Below, in pieces: positions 17,201 through 24,001 of a stretch of DNA of 33,870 bases (positions are counted from its first letter, which is position 1; the number at the start of each line of letters is the position of its first letter). A program made the position numbers and the translations under genes. The stretch lies in contig CAZUTK010000029.1 of NCBI GenBank assembly GCA_964623265.1, forward strand, positions 1 to 33,870, read 5' to 3'. The stretch comes from CAZUTK01 sp964623265. GTDB lineage: Bacteria > Electryoneota > B3-LCP. Below the pieces are notes generated by a model. That model did not search any database and was not told the DNA's origin. It was given only the letters and a program-made list of their open reading frames with translations.

Positions 17201-17461
17201 CCCTTCCTGAGCAATCGAGGTCATCTCCTTCAAGCCGGATAAGGATGCGACGGCGTCCTCGATGGGCTTAGTGATCAGAGTTTCCACTTCCTCCGGACCG
17301 GCTCCCGGGTAAATCGTCAGCACGGTCACATAGGGGAATTCTATGTCGGGAAAGATGTCAATGCCCAGTTTTGTCAGGGCGAAAAGCCCGATCACGACGA
17401 ACGCGAAGATGATCATCGTCATCATAATCGGGCGCTTGATGGATGTATCGGATAGAAACAT
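14252..17461 (-). CDS. RND efflux transporter, inner-membrane permease subunit
   Basis: 1069 residues of the AcrB/HAE-1 family. With the adaptor and TolC genes upstream it should form a tripartite pump spanning the envelope. The N-terminus SIKRPIMMTMIIFAFVVIGLFALTKL is TM1, followed by the porter domain (GIDIFPDIEFPYVTV, YPGAGPEEVE), TM2-6, a second porter domain and TM8-12 to RPIIMTNLATILGMTPLALG. TM4 reads GILVTNSIVVLENIER: the two Asp of AcrB (407/408) are Thr400 and Asn401. TM10 reads VGIVVNNGILLIDY, without the Lys of AcrB. Two extra hydrophobic segments lie at about 491-528. I chose ATG 17461, with AGAGG six bases upstream; ATG 17476 is the alternative. The substrate is unknown. Confidence 0.93.
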   Translation of the reverse strand: MFLSDTSIKRPIMMTMIIFAFVVIGLFALTKLGIDIFPDIEFPYVTVLTIYPGAGPEEVETLITKPIEDAVASLSGLKEMTSIAQEGMSLTLLEFNLGRNVDFAGIDVKEKVDAIRADLPADAEDPQIQKFDIGALPVINLAVSSPRPLEQLYILADEDIKNQLTRVNGLANVDIVGGKEREIVVAVDRRKLQARGLSILQVMQALAQENINLPSGHLSAGKKEYSIRVQGEFRDLAQIAGLYLPVMPGEPAVRLADIATIQDTYAEQRETARMQGKESIGLSLIKRSDANAVQVGREVKKVLADLEKTLPSDIEITIARDRTDFIQNSVDDVFDNLIIGILLTALVLYLFLHSWKGTVIAAISMPVSIVSTFTLLLFANFTLNMMSLMALAISVGILVTNSIVVLENIERYRKMGKPVKDAASIGTKEIALAVAAATMTNIVVFTPIAFMSGITGQFFKQFGLTVTFATLFSLLVSFTMVPMLASMKLNKLIYVAAALVTGVLIYISLGLEVFLVVAGFVLLVGFLTWKGWLQKIFEAWDRFYDQLSVSYHAGLEYFLRHRVLLFGGVSLLFISSLVVSAIFVGSEFFPKTDTGGFSVSVEMPAGTTLAETDAVLKRIEAVVREIPEMKTVYSQVGTNESGEFTLNQGVHLGVVVTQLKDKPERKRTTFEIMDEIRPKLTDIPAAQIILTPASFFGGGGEADMTIEVTGPDMTILAELADQVVEIARNERGVVDPRSSWRTGKPELRISPRRELMADQGLTVTQVGLAMRTMIEGQKVSKYREGNREYDIRVKLAEEDLKKIEDVPDFAVISKEGPQKIFNIANLEFTEGPSQIQRKNKQRMITVSAEITGTTLGQVQKNIQAGIDTLKIPEGYRVKFGGQSEEMAESFAELGRALILAIILTYMLMAAMMESYVNPLIIMATLPLGLIGVLYALFLTGNSISIFSLMAVIMLVGIVVNNGILLIDYIETVRRERDLPLLSAILEASPTRLRPIIMTNLATILGMTPLALGIGSGGEFRAPMAISAIGGLISSTIFTLFLIPAMYYSVEQIRGKFGKAKSVEPGTAER

Positions 17462-17485
17462 TTGTGACCTCTGCATCGGACGCCG

Positions 17486-18547
17486 TCAGGCGTTCACGAT
17501 CTTGACCAATTTTCCGCTTTCCAGATTGTTCTGACCGACGACTACGACCGTTTGGCCGGGGCGCAAGCCGCTCAATACCTGCACTTCCGATGCATTTTCC
17601 AGACCGATCTGCAGGGGCTGAAAAGAAGCTCGCAAGCTGTCATCCACGATGAAAACTCCGGGCTGATTGTTGCGGACGAGGATCGCGTCGCGGTTGATGA
17701 CGATGGATTCCGGCACTTGTTCCGCGACGACCCGTACGTCCACCAGCAAACCCGGCTGCAGATGATTTTCTCTGTTCTCGGAACTGACCCAGATATTGAA
17801 AAGACGGCTCTGAGGATCCGCCGATAGGCTGATCTCAACCACTTTCGCCGGCAATTCGATGATGCCGTTCCCGCTAACTCGGATAAACACCGGCGTCCCT
17901 TCGCTGATTTTCTTGCGGTCGTCGTAGTTGACCTTGAATTTCACCCGGACGCGCTGAAGATCGGCGATGCGGACGACCGGCTTGCCAATCTCCGTGGTTT
18001 CGCCCACTCGGTGGAAGACATCCGTCACCACGCCGTCGATCGGCGCGGTCAGCCAGACCAATTCCGAACTGGAAGCCAGATTCTGCGCCGCAATATCCCG
18101 CGCCAGACGCGCTTTTTCCAAGGTTTGTTCCGAAACAGCGCCCGCCGCGAAGAGATTTTCCATCCGCTGAACTTCGCGCTGGGCGTCATCATACGCCAGC
18201 TTTGCTTGGGTGTACTGCGCCTGAGCGGCTTTGGTGTCCAATTTCGCCACAACCTGGCCGCGATGCACGCGGTCCCCGACTTTCACCGGTATTTCCACGA
18301 TCTTTTCCATGATGGAAGCGACGGCGTCTCCCTGCATGGCTCCTTCCACATTCCCCAGATAATTCCGCGAAAGACGGAATGTATCCAGCCGCGCTTTTTC
18401 CACTTCCACAGGGATGCCCTGCTCCTGTTGCAATTCACTGATGCTCTTCGGCAAGGGCTCGTGGGATTTTCGAATCTGCCGCGCCGCCGCCAGCACAAAA
18501 AGCAGTAAGATGATTGCGATAATAATGATCCAAATAGGCCGTTTCAT
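17486..18547 (-). CDS. RND pump periplasmic adaptor (membrane fusion protein)
   Basis: 353 residues, HlyD/AcrA type. One N-terminal membrane segment (PIWIIIIAIILLLFVLAAA, about 4-22) has no lipobox Cys, so this is probably an anchored rather than lipidated adaptor. The lipoyl half-domain follows (SIMEKIVEIPVKVGDRVHRGQVVAKLD), then a short alpha-hairpin (about 105-160, AKLAYDDAQREVQRMENLF), the second lipoyl half (WLTAPIDGVVTDVFHRVGE), a beta-barrel and a membrane-proximal domain. It bridges the RND permease and TolC. GGAAGGG lies upstream of the ATG. The stop is 24 bases before the chosen permease start. Confidence 0.92.
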   Translation of the reverse strand: MKRPIWIIIIAIILLLFVLAAARQIRKSHEPLPKSISELQQEQGIPVEVEKARLDTFRLSRNYLGNVEGAMQGDAVASIMEKIVEIPVKVGDRVHRGQVVAKLDTKAAQAQYTQAKLAYDDAQREVQRMENLFAAGAVSEQTLEKARLARDIAAQNLASSSELVWLTAPIDGVVTDVFHRVGETTEIGKPVVRIADLQRVRVKFKVNYDDRKKISEGTPVFIRVSGNGIIELPAKVVEISLSADPQSRLFNIWVSSENRENHLQPGLLVDVRVVAEQVPESIVINRDAILVRNNQPGVFIVDDSLRASFQPLQIGLENASEVQVLSGLRPGQTVVVVGQNNLESGKLVKIVNA

Positions 18548-18618
18548 GTTTACCCTTCCACACTCTGGTCACTATTTACAGTGCCGATGATTGCTGCTTC
18601 ACACAAGGTGTACTGTCT

Positions 18619-19962
18619 CTATTCTTTCCCCAGCGCCTTTTCCAGTTCCGCCAGAGCCGTGATATATTCATACTTAGCGCTCAATCGGTTCATCTTCGCT
18701 TGGTTCAAGGCGATCTGAGCGTCCATCAGCTCTAACTGCGTCGCCAAGCCGTTTTCGTATTGAACTTCGGCGATGCTTAAGCCCTTCTGAGCCAGCGCGA
18801 CGCCTTCTTCCTGCGCTTTGATGTTCTTTTGAGCTTCTTCTAATTTATTTCGCGCCTGGACGATTTCCAGATTCACCCCTTTTTCCAACAGAGTCCGTTG
18901 GATTCCCAGCTTTTTGCGGTCCACCCGTACCTGTTCAGCGCGGTATTTCGCCTTGAATCCGTCGAACAGTGGAATGCTCAAGGAGATCCCGCCGTACAGG
19001 TTCTTCGACCAGAAATAGTCATCAAATTGAAAATCGGACTCCTGCGCGGAAAGAGTGTATCCGCCCACCAGCGCCAGATTGGGCCACCAGACTCCGTGCT
19101 TTTCGATGGTGAACAGCTTGTTCTGAATGTTTTCCTGCAGGTCCAACTGTCGGAATTCCGGACGGTGCTGCAAGGCGACGGAGAAGTAGTCTTCATCCGG
19201 CAGCGAAGGCGTGGGATAGGCTTCCATCCCATCCGTCAGTTCCAATTCTTGATTCCGGGGCAAGCCCAACGCGATGCTCAACGCTTCGACGGCGACTTTG
19301 CGGGAATTCACGGAGGCGATGACCTGCGGGTAAAAGTTGGAAACCTGCACCTGGCTGCGGATCAGATCGTATTCCGAGACCAGCCCTTCTTGATGCATCC
19401 GTCGAGCCCTTTCCAGTTGATCCAGCATCTGGCGATAGGTCTCCTGCGAAACCCGCTCCCATTCCCCCGCGACGACGGCGCCGAAGTAGAGCCGCGTGAT
19501 CTCCAGCTTCACCTGAGCCTGTGTAACCTTCCCCTGCTCCTCTGTCGCTTGGCGATAGAGTTTGGCGATCTGCAGAGCCCGGCCCACTCGCCCCGCCGCG
19601 TAAATCGGCTGCTGCAAGGTGATTCCCCCGTTCCACAAATTCTCTTGTTGAAACTTGATCGTTATGGTTTGCCCGCCGAATTCGATGGGCTGCTCCGGTA
19701 TGATGAAGTTGCGCTGGTAATATCCCGTCGCCTGGATGACCGGCAGAGCGGCAGATACAGCTTCCCCGATCTGTGCGTTCGCTTTTTCAAGGTTCATCTT
19801 GGCGATTTGCAGGTCGGCGTTGTTCTTTTGCGCCAGGTCCCAAGCTTCGCCGAAGCTCAAACGCAGAGGTTGCGCCTGAACATTCTGATCGGCTGTGGCG
19901 CAAAGGAGCGCCAGAGTGATGCCGAAAAAGAGCAGGTTTCGCATTGTCTTCATGATATTCAA
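18619..19962 (-). CDS. TolC-family outer membrane efflux protein
   Basis: 447 residues. After a signal peptide (about 1-30, NLLFFGITLALLCATADQNVQA) come two OEP repeats: LSFGEAWDLAQKNNADLQIAKMNLEKANAQIGEA in the first and a second with LEIVQARNKLEEAQKNIKAQEEGVALAQKGLSIAEVQYENG ending in the usual LELMDAQIALNQAKMNRL. Long helices build the periplasmic tunnel and the short strands the outer-membrane barrel. It is the exit duct for the adaptor/RND pair downstream. TTG 19962 has GGTGA six bases upstream, overlapping the marR stop; ATG 19953 is also possible. Confidence 0.92.
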   Translation of the reverse strand: MNIMKTMRNLLFFGITLALLCATADQNVQAQPLRLSFGEAWDLAQKNNADLQIAKMNLEKANAQIGEAVSAALPVIQATGYYQRNFIIPEQPIEFGGQTITIKFQQENLWNGGITLQQPIYAAGRVGRALQIAKLYRQATEEQGKVTQAQVKLEITRLYFGAVVAGEWERVSQETYRQMLDQLERARRMHQEGLVSEYDLIRSQVQVSNFYPQVIASVNSRKVAVEALSIALGLPRNQELELTDGMEAYPTPSLPDEDYFSVALQHRPEFRQLDLQENIQNKLFTIEKHGVWWPNLALVGGYTLSAQESDFQFDDYFWSKNLYGGISLSIPLFDGFKAKYRAEQVRVDRKKLGIQRTLLEKGVNLEIVQARNKLEEAQKNIKAQEEGVALAQKGLSIAEVQYENGLATQLELMDAQIALNQAKMNRLSAKYEYITALAELEKALGKE

Positions 19963-19968
19963 AGATAT

Positions 19969-20460
19969 TCACCGCGGTATTTCGTCAGCCGGTGTTGCGG
20001 GTTGCCGGTCTTTTTGTTTAGTATTCAGATCGAATTGGATGGCTTTTTTCATAATGTCCAGCAGAGCGTCTTGATCCTCTTTGTTCAGCCTCTCGAGGAT
20101 CGCCTTCGTGATCCGCTTATGTTCCGACATATGCCATTCTTCCGCCTGACGACCCCGCTCCGCCAACTCCACCTTGACGATCCTGCGGTCGTCTTCCGGC
20201 CGCTCCCTGGTCACTAATTCTTTCTTCACCATGCGGTCTATAATACCGGTCATTGTGCTGACCGCCATCCCCAGATGATCCGCAATTTCTCTCATGATAC
20301 AGGGACCTCGGCGATCCAGAAATTGAATGACTTTGAACTCTGGCAGGGTGAGTTCAATATCCCAGTTCTGCAAAATCTCGCTCTCCCGTTTCGTGATTTG
20401 GTGAGTCAATTGCAGAATGAGATCCGTCAATTCTCGTGCTTTTTCTTCCAGTCCCCGCAT
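19969..20460 (-). CDS. MarR-family transcriptional regulator of the efflux operon
   Basis: 163 residues. The winged helix-turn-helix lies at about 40-110: LTLPEFKVIQFL, MREIADHLGMAVSTMTGIIDRMVKKELVTRERPEDDRRIVKVELAERG, with the wing at the DDRR turn. N- and C-terminal helices form the dimer. MarR proteins are usually autorepressors that let go of DNA when they bind a pump substrate or are oxidised. It is the first gene of marR-tolC-adaptor-RND-tmk, and a perfect long palindrome overlaps the promoter just upstream, which fits this role. No Cys is present in the DNA-binding core, so ligand rather than thiol sensing is more likely. Confidence 0.92.
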   Translation of the reverse strand: MRGLEEKARELTDLILQLTHQITKRESEILQNWDIELTLPEFKVIQFLDRRGPCIMREIADHLGMAVSTMTGIIDRMVKKELVTRERPEDDRRIVKVELAERGRQAEEWHMSEHKRITKAILERLNKEDQDALLDIMKKAIQFDLNTKQKDRQPATPADEIPR

Positions 20461-20505
20461 AAACCTCAGGTTCGGTATTTCAGGAGCATATAGTACCGTA
20501 ATCCG

Positions 20506-20542
20506 ATTATTCGTAATATTAAATATTCATATTACGAATAAT
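20506..20542. promoter_or_regulatory. Perfect inverted repeat, candidate MarR operator
   Basis: ATTATTCGTAATAT (20506-20519), a nine-base spacer, then its exact complement ATATTACGAATAAT (20529-20542). A related half-site continues at 20541-20550. On the minus strand it begins four bases after the -10 hexamer and covers the expected start of transcription, ideal for repression of the efflux operon. Confidence 0.75.
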
Positions 20543-20545
20543 ACG

Positions 20546-20574
20546 AATATAATACATTCGAACGATGAAGTCAA
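20546..20574 (-). promoter_or_regulatory. Sigma-70 promoter of the marR-efflux operon
   Basis: On the minus strand TTGACT (20574-20569), a 17-base spacer and TATATT (20551-20546). Both hexamers are near consensus. The leader is about 80 bases and is overlapped at its start by the long palindrome. Confidence 0.75.
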
Positions 20575-20643
20575 GAAAAAACCCATCTTTTTATCATCCT
20601 CCATCTGCGGTCCCGAATATTAGCGGTGAACCAGAATGAATCG

Positions 20644-20679
20644 AAAAAAGATCCCGTGCAGGCGCACTGTCACGGGATC
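20644..20679 (-). terminator. Intrinsic terminator after the DUF1579 gene
   Basis: GATCCCGTG and CACGGGATC form a perfect nine-base stem (20679-20671 with 20658-20650) followed on the minus strand by six Ts (20649-20644). It insulates the DUF1579 gene from the marR promoter. Confidence 0.85.
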
Positions 20680-20709
20680 GTTTCTCAGTGACACCGATGC
20701 GGAGACCGG

Positions 20710-21324
20710 TTATTTCTTCACGTACAGCATCTCCGATTCTTTCTTTTCCGGAGCGATCGAATCACCTGCGTACATTTCGAAGACGCGCTTTTCGGGGCTG
20801 ATGAGGCGATAGACGAACAGTCCCGGTTTATCCTTTTCACCCGTGCCTGGATCGTCTATTTTCACCGGGAAAATCAACGCCTTCTGATCGGCATCATATG
20901 TTCCCGAGGCCGTGAAGATGGCGGTGCTGGAGTTATCGAGCCAGATGATTTGATATCTGCCTCTGAAATTATCGTACCCTAAAAAGCCGATCCCCTCGAA
21001 CGGCTTTCCCATCATTTCGCCGGCATAGCGCTCTTCCAGAAAACGACCGCCCAGCACCCATTGGATGGTGGATGCTCCGCTGTATTCCATCGGAGGTTTG
21101 TCGGGTCCTTCCATCCACCATTTCATCGTGACTGTCCAGGAACCGACGAAATCGTTAAGCACCTTATGAGCGGCGCCCGGCGTGCCGGCTTCTTCCCATT
21201 TCTTCATCATCTCCTGCATTTGCAGGTCGCCCGCGGCCGGTTCTTGCGCGAGAACCCACCCAAAAGCCATAAAAGCCGTAACCAGCAGCGCAGCACTGAA
21301 CCATGCACCGAATTTGGATGACAT
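20710..21324 (-). CDS. Exported DUF1579 family protein
   Basis: 204 residues. A signal peptide (about 1-26, WFSAALLVTAFMAFGWVLAQ) is followed by a short charged linker (LQMQEMMKKWEEAGTPGAAHKVL) and a DUF1579 domain: FVGSWTVTMKWWMEGPDKPPMEYSG, WVLGGRFLEERYAGEMMGKPFEGIGFLGYDN and a repeat of beta strands to the end. The family is lipocalin-like in fold prediction and has no settled function. ATG 21324 is chosen because GGAGG lies five bases upstream; a longer reading frame to 21393 has no ribosome site and spoils the signal peptide. It has its own promoter and terminator, so is a single-gene unit. Confidence 0.85.
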   Translation of the reverse strand: MSSKFGAWFSAALLVTAFMAFGWVLAQEPAAGDLQMQEMMKKWEEAGTPGAAHKVLNDFVGSWTVTMKWWMEGPDKPPMEYSGASTIQWVLGGRFLEERYAGEMMGKPFEGIGFLGYDNFRGRYQIIWLDNSSTAIFTASGTYDADQKALIFPVKIDDPGTGEKDKPGLFVYRLISPEKRVFEMYAGDSIAPEKKESEMLYVKK

Positions 21325-21364
21325 TTTCACCTCCGTAATTTCAGGTAACATTTTATGCGAGAAC

Positions 21365-21393
21365 AAAATACAATCTTTTTTAAATTTTATCAA
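21365..21393 (-). promoter_or_regulatory. Putative promoter of the DUF1579 gene
   Basis: Minus strand: TTGATA (21393-21388), a 17-base spacer, TATTTT (21370-21365). It lies about 40 bases before the chosen ATG, in an AT-rich stretch. Confidence 0.55.
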
Positions 21394-21517
21394 GAATGAT
21401 AACCGATTTTTTTCGAATTGTTGGCGGCATGAGGCGATGAATTGGATCGCAATTCGATGGACCTCTTTTCGTCAGAGCAGCACAGATTTACTTGGATCAA
21501 GTTTTCACGCTGGGAAG

Positions 21518-21557
21518 GAAAAATAAAGCCCCGACAACCGCAGAGGTGTCGGGGCTT
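21518..21557 (-). terminator. Intrinsic terminator of the Nuo/Glt-like operon
   Basis: AAGCCCCGACA and TGTCGGGGCTT form a perfect 11-base stem (21557-21547 with 21536-21526) with a 10-base loop. On the minus strand a T-rich tail follows (21525-21518). It marks the end of the operon that begins near 28891. Confidence 0.85.
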
Positions 21558-21700
21558 CGAGCTGAATGAACCCCTTCAAACAGCTTGGCGTCGCTGTCGT
21601 CCTCAAATCCGCTCAGGCGGCGGAGCCGGCCGACGACACGCGATCCGTACCCTGGCCGGCGGAGATTCTGCTGAGGCGATCACCGCCTCAAATTTCCGCA
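21558..21700 (-). other. GC-rich 3' untranslated region with inverted repeats
   Basis: 143 bases between the stop of the glutamate-synthase-like gene and the terminator. It has two clean stems: TGAGGCG/CGCCTCA (21672-21678 with 21684-21690) and GCCGGCC/GGCCGGC (21625-21631 with 21654-21660). No convincing gene is present. It could be a structured 3' UTR or the source of a small RNA. Confidence 0.4.
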
Positions 21701-23296
21701 CTAATACTTCAAAATCGCATCCACTTCCGCTTTGTCCACGTCCATAATGTAGGATATACCGCTGATCTCCGCGGCTTCCCGCGTCAGACAGGCGATATCA
21801 TCGCGAGTCAGCAGGTCCGTCCGGAATTTGCGGCTTCCCGCCATCAGTTGACGCAGACCCTGCGCCAGGCGTTCGTAATAGGTGTAGAGCCCCAAAGCGC
21901 CCGGGGGAATCTTCTCGAATTCCTTGTCGCCCAATTCCTTGCGCAGGTGAGTCGCCGTGACGAAAATCTCGTCCAGTGTGTTTCCGAAGCGTTCCACGTA
22001 AACGGGCAATTGACCGTCCGCCAGAGCCCTTCCGATGGTCTTACCCACCATCGCCGCGGCGATGGGTCCGCGAGCCATCCCTACGAGCCGCACAAACGGC
22101 GCGCCCAGCGCCAAACCCTTGAAGATCTGATCTTCAAATGTGAAGCCGCCCGCAACCGCCAGAGTTGGAACGTACTTGCCGGCGTCTGCCAGGCGTTTCG
22201 CATATTGATACAGCAGCGAATGCAATTCCACCGGAGGCACGCCCCATTCGTTCATCATCCGCCAGGGGCTCATCCCCGTGCCGCCGCCGGCGCCGTCCAC
22301 CGTCAGAAGGTCAATCCTGTATTTGGATGCGTAGGCGATCGCGCGTGCCAGGTCGGCGGGGCGATAGGCGCCGGTCTTCAAAAATACATATTTGGCGCCC
22401 GCTTTTCGGATCTCTTCCGTGCGCTGCGCGAAACCCTCCTCGGTCACCATCCCGACGCGGGAATGCCGTTCGAATTCCCGGAAAGCGCCTTTCTCGAACG
22501 CTTTGATGACGTTGGGATCGGTGGGGTTGGGCAGGACGATATAGCCGCGTTCATAAAGCAGCTGAGCTTTCTTCAGGTCGGTGATCTTCACCTCGCCGCC
22601 GATGTCTTTGGCGCCCTGGCCCCACTTCATTTCCACGATTTCGACGCCCAGTTTCTCGATGGCGTATTCCAGAGTGCCCAGGCGCGTGTCTTCGACGTTG
22701 GCTTGCACGATGATGGCGCCGTAGCCGTCGCGCTGATGATCTTTGTACAAATTCACGCGGCGCTTCAGATCCGCGGTGTCCACTACGCGACCCTTCTTGA
22801 TCACCGATTGCGGATCCATGCCGACGACGTTTTCGCCGATCGTCAAGCCCGTGCCCGCCAATGCCGAGCCGATCGCCAGACCTTCCCAGTTGTTCTTGGC
22901 GATGTTGGTGGATCCGATTCCCGGAATAATCCAGGGGAGCTTGAATTTAATCCCCCGGTCATGCCCGAAGTGAACTTCCAGATTCACCGCCGGGAAGATC
23001 GCCTTGTCGCTGTCCTCTTCGATGCCGTGCGCTCCGACTGCCGTGCCCATAATGGAAAAATGCGAATAATCCACCGGGTACGTCTTTTCCGCCGCCGTGG
23101 TGATGACGCCGAACGGCTGGGGGTAAATGACTTCATGTCCGCGGTAGGCGGATTTTCCGATCTCGCACATCCCAATGCAGCCGTCCACGCAGGTGACGCA
23201 CATGCCGGATGACGGTGTGATAGACCCTTCGGTGCGGTTCTTCGTCAGCGTGGCGGCCGAGGAGTTTATTCTCGAGAGCGTAAGGGACGATGACAT
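21701..23296 (-). CDS. FMN-binding glutamate-synthase-family subunit (GltB-like, no glutaminase domain)
   Basis: 531 residues related to the FMN/synthase domain of glutamate synthase. Seen: MKWGQGAKDIGGEVKI (compare IGWGQGAK-type motifs), LLTVDGAGGGTGMSPWRMMNEWGVP (the GxGGTGASP FMN-barrel motif), and a glycine-rich phosphate-binding end (LAVAGGFTFEDQIFKGLALGA). The N-terminal glutaminase domain and the classical 3Fe-4S cysteines of GltB are absent. Instead Cys33, Cys36, Cys40 and Cys44 (C-x2-C-x3-C-x3-C) could hold a cluster. It is the last gene of the operon, 24 bases after the ferredoxin-like gene, with GGAG before the ATG. It could make glutamate from 2-oxoglutarate and free ammonia, or act on another substrate; the reaction is not proved by sequence. 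Confidence 0.85.
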   Translation of the reverse strand: MSSSLTLSRINSSAATLTKNRTEGSITPSSGMCVTCVDGCIGMCEIGKSAYRGHEVIYPQPFGVITTAAEKTYPVDYSHFSIMGTAVGAHGIEEDSDKAIFPAVNLEVHFGHDRGIKFKLPWIIPGIGSTNIAKNNWEGLAIGSALAGTGLTIGENVVGMDPQSVIKKGRVVDTADLKRRVNLYKDHQRDGYGAIIVQANVEDTRLGTLEYAIEKLGVEIVEMKWGQGAKDIGGEVKITDLKKAQLLYERGYIVLPNPTDPNVIKAFEKGAFREFERHSRVGMVTEEGFAQRTEEIRKAGAKYVFLKTGAYRPADLARAIAYASKYRIDLLTVDGAGGGTGMSPWRMMNEWGVPPVELHSLLYQYAKRLADAGKYVPTLAVAGGFTFEDQIFKGLALGAPFVRLVGMARGPIAAAMVGKTIGRALADGQLPVYVERFGNTLDEIFVTATHLRKELGDKEFEKIPPGALGLYTYYERLAQGLRQLMAGSRKFRTDLLTRDDIACLTREAAEISGISYIMDVDKAEVDAILKY

Positions 23297-23320
23297 CTTT
23301 TCTCCTCATTTTTTCCTATT

Positions 23321-24001
23321 TTACGGTTCTTTCTTGATTTCGCAGGCTACGCAGGGTTTCATATAGCACATCATATCCTCGAAAGGATCCTTTTCCACAC
23401 AGGGCGGGCTCAAATTGGCGCATCCGCCGCAGATCGCCTTTTCCGGTTCCGTATAGGTGCAGCGCAGCTGGCAGACCGGACAGACGTAGATGCATCCGCC
23501 GCATTGCCGACAGATCTCGGAATTTGCGTCGAAGGGGGTGCCGAGGCTGCGGGTCTCGCCTCTTCCGCGAAAGCCGATGGCGCCCGCCATCATCTGTTCC
23601 TTGCACATCCGCACACACAAGCCGCAGTAGATGCAGTCCTCATATTCCTGCCGAAAGCGCTGCTGGCGGACTTCGTGCGCCGACGCCAGATCCTGGATCA
23701 CTTTGGATTGCGGCGCGGTCGCCAGCAATAATTCCAACACCATCTTACGCGCGCGCAGAACGCGGCGGGATGCGGTCCTGACCGTCATCCCTTCTTCGAC
23801 CGGATAGGTGCACGAACTCACCAATTTCGCCTTGTCGCCTTCCCCGATCTCGACCAGGCAGAGTCGGCAGGCGCCGTACGGCGTCAACCCTTCCATATGG
23901 CAGAGCGTCGGGATGGGGAAGCCCAGAAATTGCGCGGCTTCCAAGATCGTCGCGCCTTTTTCGACGGAGACTTCCAGACCGTTGATTTTAAGCTGTATCA
24001 T
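23321..24001 (-). CDS. HoxU/NuoG-like iron-sulfur subunit with extra cysteines
   Basis: 226 residues. An N-terminal plant-type 2Fe-2S ferredoxin domain has Cys34, 45, 48 and 64 (C-x10-C-x2-C-x15-C). A two-cluster 4Fe-4S segment follows with Cys123/126/129/133 (CIYCGLCVRMC) and Cys164/167/170/174. This is the layout of the small NuoG-like subunit of NAD-linked hydrogenases and diaphorases. No catalytic hydrogenase or molybdopterin domain follows. The tail (177-220) adds eight Cys, more than the family needs. The start ATG 24001 has GAGG upstream and overlaps the previous stop as ATGA, so translation is coupled to the NuoF-GltD fusion. It is expected to wire electrons between flavin subunits. 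Confidence 0.85.
   Translation of the reverse strand: MIQLKINGLEVSVEKGATILEAAQFLGFPIPTLCHMEGLTPYGACRLCLVEIGEGDKAKLVSSCTYPVEEGMTVRTASRRVLRARKMVLELLLATAPQSKVIQDLASAHEVRQQRFRQEYEDCIYCGLCVRMCKEQMMAGAIGFRGRGETRSLGTPFDANSEICRQCGGCIYVCPVCQLRCTYTEPEKAICGGCANLSPPCVEKDPFEDMMCYMKPCVACEIKKEP

Noticed and set aside
18898..20217. A 439-codon open frame opposite tolC and marR
   Set aside because: Antisense shadow crossing two real genes, no recognisable domain.
21566..23212. A 548-codon open frame on the plus strand opposite the glutamate-synthase-like gene
   Set aside because: Antisense shadow: same His/Asp/Ala composition artefact and no domain; the sense gene has clear motifs, a ribosome site and a terminator.
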